Assembly (NCBI GenBank): GCA_963837165.1
Contig: CAWIMD010000004.1
Coordinates: 930,001-994,000 of the forward strand
Length of the DNA stretch: 64,000 bases
From: JAENWD01 sp963837165
GTDB taxonomy: Bacteria > Acidobacteriota > Vicinamibacteria > Vicinamibacterales > JAENWD01
Reading direction: 5' to 3'
Both the position numbers and the translations under genes were made by a program. How positions within the stretch are numbered: the stretch's first letter is position 1; each line of letters begins with the position of its first letter. The notes under the pieces are model-generated. The model was not told the DNA's origin. It made no database searches and saw only the letters and a program-made list of their open reading frames with translations. This document shows positions 16,574 through 23,966 of the stretch, one piece after another.

Positions 16574-17851
16574 ATGAGAACCATCGATGACTCCGATGTG
16601 GATATCGGGCGCGAACTGGATCTGCGCGCGGAAGCCCCACCCGACTACGGACGCGAGCACCACGCCTTCGATCTGCTGGCCGCGGACCTCGCCGAGGACC
16701 CCCGGCGGATGTTGCAGACGCTGGCCGAAGCGGCGCTCGATCTGTGCGACGCCGACACCGCGCTCGTCAGCGTGCTCGCCGACGGGGTGTTCCGGTGGGA
16801 AGGCGCGGCCGGTGTCTTCGCCTCTGCGCGCGGGAGCGCCATGCTCCGCACCGAGAGCCCCTCGGCCGCGTGCATCGAGCGCGACACCACGCTGCTGATG
16901 TCGCTGCCGGATCGGGTCTTCCCGGCCATCCGCATGGAGCCGCGCTTCCTGGAGGCGCTGCTGGTCCCGTTCCACGTCCGTGGTACGCCGCGCGGCGTCC
17001 TGTGGGTCGTCAGCCACTCACCCGACCGCCACTTCACACGCGGCCATGAACGCGTGCTCAAGACCCTGGAGAGCCTTGCGTCGGCGGCATGCCAGCTCCG
17101 CACCGCGTCCGACATGCTCGGCGCCGTGATCCGTCGTCAGGACACCCTGCTGGCCACGCTCGGTCACGAGTTGCGCGGACCACTGGGCGTGATCACCACG
17201 GCAGCCTCGGTGCTCCAGCACCGGCCGTCGAGAGACGACGTCTCCGCCAGGTCGGTGGCGGCCATCGCCCGCCAGTGCACGCACATCACCAGGCTTGCAG
17301 ACGATCTGCTGGACGCCGGCCGGATCGGGACCGGCAAGCTGCAGCTGCAGATGACCCCGCTCGACATCCGGGGAGCCATTCTCGAGGCGATCGAGATGTG
17401 CCGCCCGAAGCTGGCGGATCACGCGCTCTCTCTGCAGACGGAGCTTGACGGATCGCCCGTCCGCATCACCGGAGACCGGGTGCGACTCATCCAGATGTTC
17501 GCGAACCTGCTCGACAACGCCGCAAAGTACACGCCGCCCGGCGGACAGGTCAGCATCAGGTGCACGACGGACCACGACGCCGCCGTGGTGTCGGTGATCG
17601 ATACCGGCCAGGGGATCCCCGTTGATCAGCTGGGGCGCATCTTCGAGCCCTTCGCCCAGGTCCGCGACTCGTCGGGCGGAGGTGTCGGCCTCGGCCTCTC
17701 GCTGGTGCGCGACCTGGCGCAGCTGCATGGCGGGTCGGTCGACGTCGCGAGCGACGGATCAGGGCTCGGGAGCCGCTTCACGATCCGACTGCCGCTGCAG
17801 CTGCTGGCGATCGGCGCACGCGAGCCGGGCGACGCCGCCGTTCAATACTGA
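16574..17851 (+). CDS. GAF-domain sensor histidine kinase
   Basis: A soluble kinase of 425 residues with the start chosen at 16574, where GGAG stands 6 bases upstream; an upstream start at 16445 would add 43 unconserved-looking residues. A GAF-like sensor domain (about 30-170) is followed by a dimerisation domain with the phosphorylated His near residue 198 (LGHELRGPLGVITT) and an ATPase domain with N-box LLDNAAKYTPPGG, G1 DTGQGIP and G2 GVGLGLSLVRDL. No response regulator is adjacent. The N-terminal His-containing helix and lack of membrane segments suggest a cytosolic signal. Confidence 0.88.
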   Translation: MRTIDDSDVDIGRELDLRAEAPPDYGREHHAFDLLAADLAEDPRRMLQTLAEAALDLCDADTALVSVLADGVFRWEGAAGVFASARGSAMLRTESPSAACIERDTTLLMSLPDRVFPAIRMEPRFLEALLVPFHVRGTPRGVLWVVSHSPDRHFTRGHERVLKTLESLASAACQLRTASDMLGAVIRRQDTLLATLGHELRGPLGVITTAASVLQHRPSRDDVSARSVAAIARQCTHITRLADDLLDAGRIGTGKLQLQMTPLDIRGAILEAIEMCRPKLADHALSLQTELDGSPVRITGDRVRLIQMFANLLDNAAKYTPPGGQVSIRCTTDHDAAVVSVIDTGQGIPVDQLGRIFEPFAQVRDSSGGGVGLGLSLVRDLAQLHGGSVDVASDGSGLGSRFTIRLPLQLLAIGAREPGDAAVQY

Positions 17852-18077
17852 ACCTCCGACCGTTCCCGCCCAGCCGTCGCATCAGGCGTCGGCCTGTCGC
17901 CCCAGGCCCGTGGGCGCTGCAATGTATTACTTGCGCGTCGTCCACGACGGACGAGCGACCTCATCCCTCGAACGCCCGGGAAACGCCCCTCGATGGCGGG
18001 AATTCTGCGCTGGCACGGGACTTGGACCGTCTCCGGCGGGCACGGGTGCAGCGCCCGTTGCCGGTGGAGGTTAGCTC

Positions 18078-18623
18078 ATGCGAAGCGTCAACATCGTCGT
18101 GCGCACGGCAGCGGCCGCCGTGGCTCTCTGCCTCGTCCTCGCGGCCACCGCGCTCGCGGCGGATCGGCCCGACTCGTGGATCACGATGAAGACCAAGCTG
18201 GCGTTGATGACGACCGAAGGCGTGGACTCGTGGGACGTGAACGTCGACACCGTCAACGGCGCAGTGACTCTGCACGGCAAGGTCGCGAGCGACGCAGCCA
18301 GGCAGAAGGCGGAGACCGTCGCGAAGGGCATCGAGGGCGTCGCGAGCGTGAAGAACATGCTCCAGGTCGTCGCGAAGCCGGACCGCGACGCCGTCGACGC
18401 GAGCGACGACGCGATCAAGGACCAGGTGCAGAAAGCCCTGGACGCCGACCCGATGATCAAGGACTCGGGCATCGACGTGGCGTCGGTGAACCGCGGGGTG
18501 GTCCTGCTGTCGGGCTCGGCGAAATCGCTCGAGGCCCAGGTGAAGGCGGTCGAGGCCGCGCGCCAGGTGCCGGGCGTACGCCGCGTCTCGAGCGAGATCA
18601 CGCTGGACGCGGGCAGTCAGTAG
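18078..18623 (+). CDS. exported protein with two BON domains
   Basis: A 181-residue periplasmic protein. A signal peptide covers about residues 1-27 (AVALCLVLAATALAADRP). Two BON repeats follow, each with a conserved V-x-G-x-V-x-L-x-G core: VNGAVTLHGKVAS at about 55-67 and VNRGVVLLSGSAKS at about 137-150. BON domains bind phospholipid surfaces and occur in OsmY-like stress proteins. GGAGG stands 7 bases before the ATG. It begins a run of four small stress-type genes. Confidence 0.85.
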   Translation: MRSVNIVVRTAAAAVALCLVLAATALAADRPDSWITMKTKLALMTTEGVDSWDVNVDTVNGAVTLHGKVASDAARQKAETVAKGIEGVASVKNMLQVVAKPDRDAVDASDDAIKDQVQKALDADPMIKDSGIDVASVNRGVVLLSGSAKSLEAQVKAVEAARQVPGVRRVSSEITLDAGSQ

Positions 18624-18676
18624 CGCAGACGACAACCGAGGTCGTGCGCAGAGGCGCGCATGACAGGAGGATATCG

Positions 18677-18886
18677 ATGGCAACGCTGAACAGCGACGTT
18701 CTGAAGGGCAAGTGGCAGCAGGTCAAGGGAGCCGCCCGCGCGAAGTGGGGGCAGCTCACCGACGATGACCTGGATCAGATCCAGGGCAACGCGGAGGTGC
18801 TCGCTGGCAAGCTCCAGGAGCGTTACGGCTACGCACGCGAGGAGGCGCGCCGTCAGGCCGACGAGTTCATCAACCAGTCGGCCTAG
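18677..18886 (+). CDS. CsbD-family stress protein
   Basis: A 69-residue protein with the CsbD signature: LKGKWQQVKGAARAKWGQLT followed by DDDLDQIQGNAEVLAGKLQERYG. CsbD-like proteins are small, abundant, induced by general stress, and of unknown molecular function. AGGAGG precedes the ATG. It lies between the BON protein and the 52-residue membrane protein and is followed by a strong hairpin. Confidence 0.92.
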   Translation: MATLNSDVLKGKWQQVKGAARAKWGQLTDDDLDQIQGNAEVLAGKLQERYGYAREEARRQADEFINQSA

Positions 18887-18904
18887 CAGCACGCAGCATC
18901 GGGC

Positions 18905-18930
18905 GGGCGGGCCGGCATATCGGCCCGCCC
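18905..18930 (+). terminator. strong GC hairpin after csbD-like gene
   Basis: A perfect 10-base stem (GGGCGGGCCG / CGGCCCGCCC) closes a GCATAT loop 19 bases after the CsbD-type stop. No U-run follows, so it may be an attenuator or mRNA-stabilising hairpin rather than a classic terminator. Confidence 0.5.
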
Positions 18931-18952
18931 CACCGTTCGACACCTGAGGAGA

Positions 18953-19111
18953 ATGGCCATGCTTTACACGCTCGCAGTGATCCTGCTCATCGCCTGGCTC
19001 ATCGGCCTGGCGGGGGTGTACACGGTCGGCGCATTCGTTCACGTGCTGCTCGTCATCGCGATCGTCCTGTTCATCGCCGGGCTGGTGTCCGGCCGCCGGC
19101 CGGTGGTCTGA
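18953..19111 (+). CDS. 52-residue membrane protein (lmo0937-like)
   Basis: A 52-residue protein almost entirely made of two hydrophobic helices (LAVILLIAWLIGLAGVY and FVHVLLVIAIVLFIAGLV) with a short GRRPVV tail. This matches the lmo0937-type small membrane protein family often found beside CsbD and other stress genes. GAGGAG stands just before the first ATG; a second in-frame ATG two codons later is an alternative start. Confidence 0.75.
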   Translation: MAMLYTLAVILLIAWLIGLAGVYTVGAFVHVLLVIAIVLFIAGLVSGRRPVV

Positions 19112-19143
19112 GCCCGGCCGCCCGAGGTGAGGCGGGCCGGCCC

Positions 19144-19695
19144 ATGCCGACGCGACGTACGCGGTCGAAGTCCCCGCGGGGAGCCTCGCCGCTACTGGAG
19201 AACATCCGGGCCGTCGCCGATGTGGAGCAGAGCAGTCTGCGCGACCGCTCGGTCGCCCACCGCTTCGGCGACGCCCTCACGCGCGCGACGGGGAGCACAC
19301 CCTTCGCAATCACTCATGTGGTGTTCTTCGCCGCGTGGCTGATCGTGAACGACGGTCTCACGCCGTATGCGCCCTTCGATCCCTACCCGTTCAACTTCCT
19401 GACGCTGGTGGTCTCGCTCGAGGCCATCTTCCTGACCGTGTTCGTGCTGATGTCGCAGAACCGCATGGCGCGGCTGGCCGACCGGCGGGCGCACCTCGAC
19501 CTGCAGGTGGATCTGCTGGCCGAGCGGGAGCTGACCCTCTCGCTGCGCCTGGTCCACGCGCTCTGCCAGCGTGAGGGCGTGGAGCTGGACGGGAAATTGA
19601 AAGACGAGCTCGGACAGCTGCTCAAGGAGACGAACGTCCGCGAAATCGTGTCCGACCTCGAGGTCCGACTCCCCGAAACCCGAACCGACGACTGA
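19144..19695 (+). CDS. DUF1003 membrane protein
   Basis: A 183-residue protein with two transmembrane helices. The DUF1003 core is clear: ITHVVFFAAWLIVN, then FDPYPFNFLTLVVSLEAIF and LTVFVLMSQNRMARLADRR, then the helix HLDLQVDLLAERELT. The family is widespread and of unknown function; it often sits with stress genes, as here. The C-terminal portion is a charged amphipathic helix. Confidence 0.88.
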   Translation: MPTRRTRSKSPRGASPLLENIRAVADVEQSSLRDRSVAHRFGDALTRATGSTPFAITHVVFFAAWLIVNDGLTPYAPFDPYPFNFLTLVVSLEAIFLTVFVLMSQNRMARLADRRAHLDLQVDLLAERELTLSLRLVHALCQREGVELDGKLKDELGQLLKETNVREIVSDLEVRLPETRTDD

Positions 19696-19787
19696 TCACA
19701 GCCGGCGGTCACCCGATCGGAGCCGGGATCCTGCCCGGAGCGCAGCTATACTGGGCCGGCACTCCCCTCGAGGCTCGAGCATTCTCC

Positions 19788-20234
19788 ATGGGCCGCACAC
19801 TGGTCGCGATCGCGATCATGCTCACGTCATCGGCCGCGGTGTTCGCGATTGACCTCGTGAGCAAGCGACTGGTGACGCGGAGCGCTGCCGCGCGGCCTGC
19901 CGGGGTCGGCCGCGTGGTGCGTATCCGTCCGGTGCTGAATCCTCGCGCGTGGGGCGGGTGGACGCCGATGGCGGGTCTGGCACTGTGGGCCGCCATTGCA
20001 GCCGCGCTGACGCTCGGTCTCGCCTCGTCGGCCGCCCCTTTCGACCGGGCCGCGGTGCAGGCGGCGCTCGGGATGGCGCTTGGCGGGGCGCTGGGAAACC
20101 TCGTCGACCGACTGCGGCGCGGTGCCGTGCTCGACTTCATCGATCTCGGGTGGTGGCCGGTGTTCAACCTGGGCGACGTGGCCATCGTTGGGGGCGCGGC
20201 GGCCGCGGCCTGGTGCCTGTTCGTGGGTCACTGA
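19788..20234 (+). CDS. divergent signal peptidase II-like protein (second LspA)
   Basis: A 148-residue four-helix membrane protein of the LspA fold. The two catalytic aspartates are kept: D107 in GALGNLVDRLRRG and D130 in VFNLGDVAIVGG. The upstream Asn-containing element is altered to LNPRAWGG, where canonical LspA has NSGxAFG-like sequence. LspA cleaves the signal peptide of lipid-modified prolipoproteins. The window has a second, more canonical lspA at 56701. Its 3' end overlaps the converging YiiX-like gene by 7 bases, linking it to the LamG lipoprotein cassette. Confidence 0.75.
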   Translation: MGRTLVAIAIMLTSSAAVFAIDLVSKRLVTRSAAARPAGVGRVVRIRPVLNPRAWGGWTPMAGLALWAAIAAALTLGLASSAAPFDRAAVQAALGMALGGALGNLVDRLRRGAVLDFIDLGWWPVFNLGDVAIVGGAAAAAWCLFVGH

Positions 20235-20785
20235 CCGGGCGCCGGGCCCTCCCGCGACGGCACGACGCCGAAGTGCACCGCCAGGTCCGCGGGCGTGAGG
20301 TCGTAGCAGACTGGCAGGGGCGGGTCCACGCCGCCAAGCGCATGCGCGATGAGGGCCGCACAGTTCTGCCGCGGCCAGTCGCCGCGCACCCGTCCGCCCG
20401 ACAGCAGCGCGAGCCCGTAGAGGAGCGGTCCCCAGCGGCCGTACGGGCGGCCCAGTGCGCCCAACGCCTGGTGCACCACCCGCCGCCGCTCATCGAGCGA
20501 CAGATCCAGCCGCACCAGGTGATACTCGAACGGCCGGTACTTCTCCAGGTCGGTGATCACCACGCCGGCGGCGACGACTTCGGCCAGGCGGCCCGCGTGG
20601 CCGACGACGAGGGCAGCGTGGCTCCAGATGCGGGCCGCCGAGCCGCGCCGGGCCCTGCCCTTGAGGCGCTGCGCCATCCGGACGGCCGTGCTCGCCACGG
20701 AGCGGCCGCGAACGAGGATGAAGTCGCCCGGAGCGATGTGCGGGGCCGTCTCTCCCGGTGGATAGAGGTGAATGCCAGCCGTCAT
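20228..20785 (-). CDS. YiiX-like permuted NlpC/P60 cysteine hydrolase
   Basis: A 185-residue protein of the circularly permuted papain-like group. The order is His first, then Cys: H56 in RIWSHAALVVGHAGRLAEVV and C142 in WPRQNCAALIAHALG, with APGDFILVRG near the N-terminus as in YiiX/YebB proteins. These enzymes act on amide or ester bonds in peptidoglycan or lipids; the substrate is unknown here. There is no signal peptide. The start overlaps the LamG gene stop by 4 bases, so it ends the five-gene leftward operon. Confidence 0.75.
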   Translation of the reverse strand: MTAGIHLYPPGETAPHIAPGDFILVRGRSVASTAVRMAQRLKGRARRGSAARIWSHAALVVGHAGRLAEVVAAGVVITDLEKYRPFEYHLVRLDLSLDERRRVVHQALGALGRPYGRWGPLLYGLALLSGGRVRGDWPRQNCAALIAHALGGVDPPLPVCYDLTPADLAVHFGVVPSREGPAPGQ

Positions 20786-21663
20786 GGGCCCGTCAGCTGT
20801 CCGGCCATCACGTCGTTGTCGATGGACACCGACAGCAGGGCGGCCTTGTACGCCTTGAGGCCCTGCAGCCTGCCCTTGAACGGGAAGAGCGGCGCCGGTT
20901 GCTCCGGCGCTCCCATCCCGACGAGCAGCGACGAGGTCGTATTCACGGCATACGCCGTGTCCAGCTGCGCGTCGGGCGTGCCGTCGGTGTCGTTCGAGCC
21001 GTTCACGTACAGCTTCAGCGTCGTGCCGTCGTACGAGATCGCCAGGTGCGTGACGTCGAACTCCACGGGCGGCCCGAGGAGCATCTGCCACTGCGCGCCC
21101 GCCGTGCCGTCGCCCAGCCACACCTGCCAGTACACGGTGAGGTCCGCCGGATCGAGCAGGTTGGGGCCCGCATAGAGCGTGTATCCGCGGGGCGCCGTCG
21201 CCGCGACCTCGCGCGACGACAGCACACAGCGGTACGGCTTGCGCGGGCCGACCATCTCGGCCGGGTCCCATTCCGGAAGCACCCACACCAGGAACGTGAA
21301 CTGGGGCGTATTCAGCGTGTCGCTGAACGGCACCTCCACGTAGCCGCCGTCCACCTGCACGCACGTCTCGGCGGGAGCCGCGGCGAGCAATCCCGGTGCG
21401 CCCAGGTTGAGAACAGGTGGCGAGGCGGTCGGGGGGGACTGGGATGCGTCGTTCTCCGCCAGCGTGGTCGTCGTGTAATGGCCGGGGTTCGGCCCGAACG
21501 TATCAGTGGCCGTCGACGATCCGGGCGCGTCACCGAGGGGCCATACGCTGACCAGATCTGGGCTGGCGATGCCGCTCACGTCGAAGGAGCAGCCGACGAA
21601 CCCGAACAGGGCGACGATGGCCAGCAACGCGAGCGCGTAAACGAGCAGAAACGAGTCGGGCAT
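20782..21663 (-). CDS. LamG-domain lipoprotein, copy 1
   Basis: A 293-residue surface protein. One N-terminal hydrophobic helix (residues 7-23) ends in a lipobox-like FVGC with Cys25, so it may be lipid-anchored. A Pro/Thr-rich linker leads to a concanavalin-like LamG domain (about 110-285) with VEVPFSDTLNTPQFTFLVWV, FDVTHLAISYDGTTLKLYVNG and FKGRLQGLKAYKAAL. Such domains bind carbohydrate or protein ligands. It is almost identical to the next gene upstream, indicating a tandem duplication. It is coupled to the hydrolase gene by a 4-base overlap. Confidence 0.78.
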   Translation of the reverse strand: MPDSFLLVYALALLAIVALFGFVGCSFDVSGIASPDLVSVWPLGDAPGSSTATDTFGPNPGHYTTTTLAENDASQSPPTASPPVLNLGAPGLLAAAPAETCVQVDGGYVEVPFSDTLNTPQFTFLVWVLPEWDPAEMVGPRKPYRCVLSSREVAATAPRGYTLYAGPNLLDPADLTVYWQVWLGDGTAGAQWQMLLGPPVEFDVTHLAISYDGTTLKLYVNGSNDTDGTPDAQLDTAYAVNTTSSLLVGMGAPEQPAPLFPFKGRLQGLKAYKAALLSVSIDNDVMAGQLTGP

Positions 21664-21745
21664 GGTTGAGTGCTCCTCGCGAACGATCCGGAGAGTCGCG
21701 TCGCACAGCCGCCAATCGAGGCCGGCATCGCGGACGCGCCGCCCG

Positions 21746-22627
21746 TCACGGTCCCGTCAGCTGCCCCGCCATCACGTGGTTGTCGATGGACACGGCCGGC
21801 AGGGCGGCCTTGTATGCCTTGACATCCTGCAGCCTGCCCTTGAACGGGAAGCGCGGCGCCGGCTGCTCCGGCGCCCCCATCCCGATCAGCAATGACGAGG
21901 TCGTGTTCACCGCGTAGCCCGTGTCCAGCTGCGCGTCGGGCGTGCCGTCGGTGTCGTTCGAGCCGTTCACGTACAGCTTCAGCGTCGTGCCGTCGTACGA
22001 GATCGCCAGGTGCGTGACGTCGAACTCCACGGGCGGCCCGAGGAGCATCTGCCACTGTGCGCCCGGCGTGCCGTCGCCGAGCCACGCCTGCCAGTAGACG
22101 GTGAGGTCCGCCGGATCGAGCAGGTTGGGGCCCGCATAGAGCGTGTACCCGCGGGGCGCCGTCGCCGCGACCTCGCGCGACGACAGGACGCAGCGGTACG
22201 GCTTGCGCGCGCCCACCATCTCGGCCGGGTCCCATTCCGGGAGCACCCACACCAGGAACGTGAACTGGGGCGTGTTCAGCGTGTCGCTGAACGGCACCTC
22301 CACGTAGCCGCCGTCCACCTGCACGCACGTGGCGGCGGGCGACGAGTCGAGCAGGCTCGCCGTCCCGAGGTTCAGTACCGGCGGCGATGCGGTGGCCGGT
22401 GACTGCGACGGGACGTTCTCGGCCAGCGTGGCCGTCTTGTAGACACCCGGATTCGGGCCGAACGTGTCGACGGCCGTGGACGACCCCGGCGCATCCCCGA
22501 GCGGCCACTCGCTGACCAGATCGGGCGGGGAAATCGCTCCGGGATTGAAGCTGCAGCCGACGAACCCCAACAGGGCGACGATCGCCAGCAGCGCGAGCGC
22601 GGAAACGAGCAGAGCCGAGGCGGGCAT
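21746..22627 (-). CDS. LamG-domain lipoprotein, copy 2
   Basis: A 293-residue paralogue of exactly the same length as copy 1, 82 bases away. The LamG half (from VQVDGGYVEVPFSDTLNTPQ onward) is nearly residue-for-residue the same. Differences concentrate in the linker around residues 50-90 (for example GVYKTATLAENVPSQSPAT against GHYTTTTLAENDASQSPPT). The lipobox-like FVGC (Cys25) is kept. The gene starts 5 bases after the coiled-coil gene and belongs to the same operon. Retention of two copies suggests dosage or partner diversification. Confidence 0.78.
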   Translation of the reverse strand: MPASALLVSALALLAIVALLGFVGCSFNPGAISPPDLVSEWPLGDAPGSSTAVDTFGPNPGVYKTATLAENVPSQSPATASPPVLNLGTASLLDSSPAATCVQVDGGYVEVPFSDTLNTPQFTFLVWVLPEWDPAEMVGARKPYRCVLSSREVAATAPRGYTLYAGPNLLDPADLTVYWQAWLGDGTPGAQWQMLLGPPVEFDVTHLAISYDGTTLKLYVNGSNDTDGTPDAQLDTGYAVNTTSSLLIGMGAPEQPAPRFPFKGRLQDVKAYKAALPAVSIDNHVMAGQLTGP

Positions 22628-22632
22628 GCTGC

Positions 22633-23112
22633 CTACTTCTGGCGGCCAGTGCGCTCGATGACCGGCGGCTGCGGCGGCCGCGGCGGCTCCTTGAGGTGGT
22701 CGGGCGCCTTGCAGCGCTCGTAGTGGCACGGCGGATCGGGCTCCGGCGGCGGGCAGCACTTCTCGATCTGCTGCTTGAGCTGCTCCTCCCGCTCCAGCAC
22801 GAGCGCGGCCTCGGCGTGCGCCGCCGCCGTCAGCGCCGCGAGCCGCTTCACGCTCTCCTCGATCGAGCGCTGCAGCCGCGTCTGCACGGCCGCCTCGTTC
22901 ACCAGGGTGCAGGTGTGTTTGGAGATGTGCTCCAGGATGCAGATGATCGTCTCGTTCTGCCTCGCGTTCTGGTACAGCGCGTCGTTCGCGTACGCCTCCA
23001 GCGTCACCAGCGAGTCAACCGACGCCTTGAGCGACAGCAGCTCGCCCTTGATCTGTTCCAGGCGCACATTCGCGCCCTGCAGCTCGTGATAGAAATCGCT
23101 CGCCGATGGCAT
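22633..23112 (-). CDS. coiled-coil protein with Cys/Pro-rich tail
   Basis: A 159-residue protein with no signal peptide. Residues about 1-115 are helical with heptad-like leucines (LEQIKGELLSLKASVDSLVT; AALVLEREEQLKQQIEK). The tail holds a cysteine cluster, KCCPPPEPDPPCHYERCK, and a proline-rich end. Further cysteines lie at IICILEHISKHTC. The cysteine pattern could form disulfides or bind a metal. It is located between the Lgt-like gene (12 bases) and LamG copy 2 (5 bases). I do not recognise a family. Confidence 0.6.
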   Translation of the reverse strand: MPSASDFYHELQGANVRLEQIKGELLSLKASVDSLVTLEAYANDALYQNARQNETIICILEHISKHTCTLVNEAAVQTRLQRSIEESVKRLAALTAAAHAEAALVLEREEQLKQQIEKCCPPPEPDPPCHYERCKAPDHLKEPPRPPQPPVIERTGRQK

Positions 23113-23124
23113 GGGGCCTCCTTG

Positions 23125-23859
23125 TTACCGCGCTCTTACCAGCAGGCACGTCACCGAGAACGCGACCAGCAGAACCGAAATGGCCTGGTGGACGGAGACG
23201 CGCCCAATCCGATCCGTCGATTCCTTGAAAGGCTCGAGCACCGACCGCCCCAGCCCGTAGCCGCCGAGCGCGATCAGGAACACCTCGCCATCGAAGCCGC
23301 GCCACCGCCAGACGGCCGCCAGGCCGAGCAGGAGGGCGGCGGCCAGGGCAGACTCGAGCAGCTGGGTGGGCACGCGACGCTTCCGGATCCCGCGTGCGTT
23401 CGCCAGTGGCAGCGCCAGCCATCCGTCGGTGGGACGCCCGCCACAGCAGCCGTTCAGCAGGCAGCCGATCTTCGTGAACACCATGCCGACGAGGATCGTG
23501 ACCGCGGCGACGTCCCAGAACGCGCCCGCCGCCAAGCGCAACCATCCGAGAACGAGCGGCGAGATCACAAGCGAGAGGGCAAGTCCGCCGTACAGCGCCG
23601 CCCCACCATCGGACCTCGACCAGAGGCGGACCGGGTCGGCCGCAAAGCTCCGCCAGTTGAGCGCCAGGAACAGGAGACGGGCGCCAATGAGCGCGGGACA
23701 GATGAGCAGGACGGTCGCCAGCGTGACCGCATCCGCGTCGAGTCCGGCCGAGGCCGCCAGCGCGTGGCCTGCGGCCACGCCGGCCACCAGGCCGATGTAG
23801 AGCAAGGTCGGATAGGCGTAGAGCGTGAGTCGCCCCCACCGAAACAGCACTCGACGCAC
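23125..23859 (-). CDS. divergent Lgt-like membrane protein (second Lgt)
   Basis: A 244-residue polytopic protein of the prolipoprotein diacylglyceryl transferase fold. Recognisable elements are ALYGGLALSLV, TKIGCLLNGCCGGRPTDGW, VPTQLLESA and GLGRSVLEPFKES. The housekeeping Lgt at 57195 has GRLGCLAAGCCFGR, HPTQLYEA and RFAIEFFRG at the same places, so here Arg of GRxG, His of HPTQ, Tyr of QLYE and the FRG arginine are replaced. Lgt attaches diacylglycerol to lipobox cysteines. This copy may be specialised or may do different chemistry. It is the first gene of the LamG operon. Confidence 0.7.
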   Translation of the reverse strand: MRRVLFRWGRLTLYAYPTLLYIGLVAGVAAGHALAASAGLDADAVTLATVLLICPALIGARLLFLALNWRSFAADPVRLWSRSDGGAALYGGLALSLVISPLVLGWLRLAAGAFWDVAAVTILVGMVFTKIGCLLNGCCGGRPTDGWLALPLANARGIRKRRVPTQLLESALAAALLLGLAAVWRWRGFDGEVFLIALGGYGLGRSVLEPFKESTDRIGRVSVHQAISVLLVAFSVTCLLVRAR

Positions 23860-23966
23860 TCAGAGCCTTTCGCACAGCCGCAGGGACGCGAGTGCCGCGA
23901 CTTCGGCTAGGCTGCTGGGGACCCGCGGATTATGCATGAGTGGTCCGGATGAGGCGAGCGGATTCT

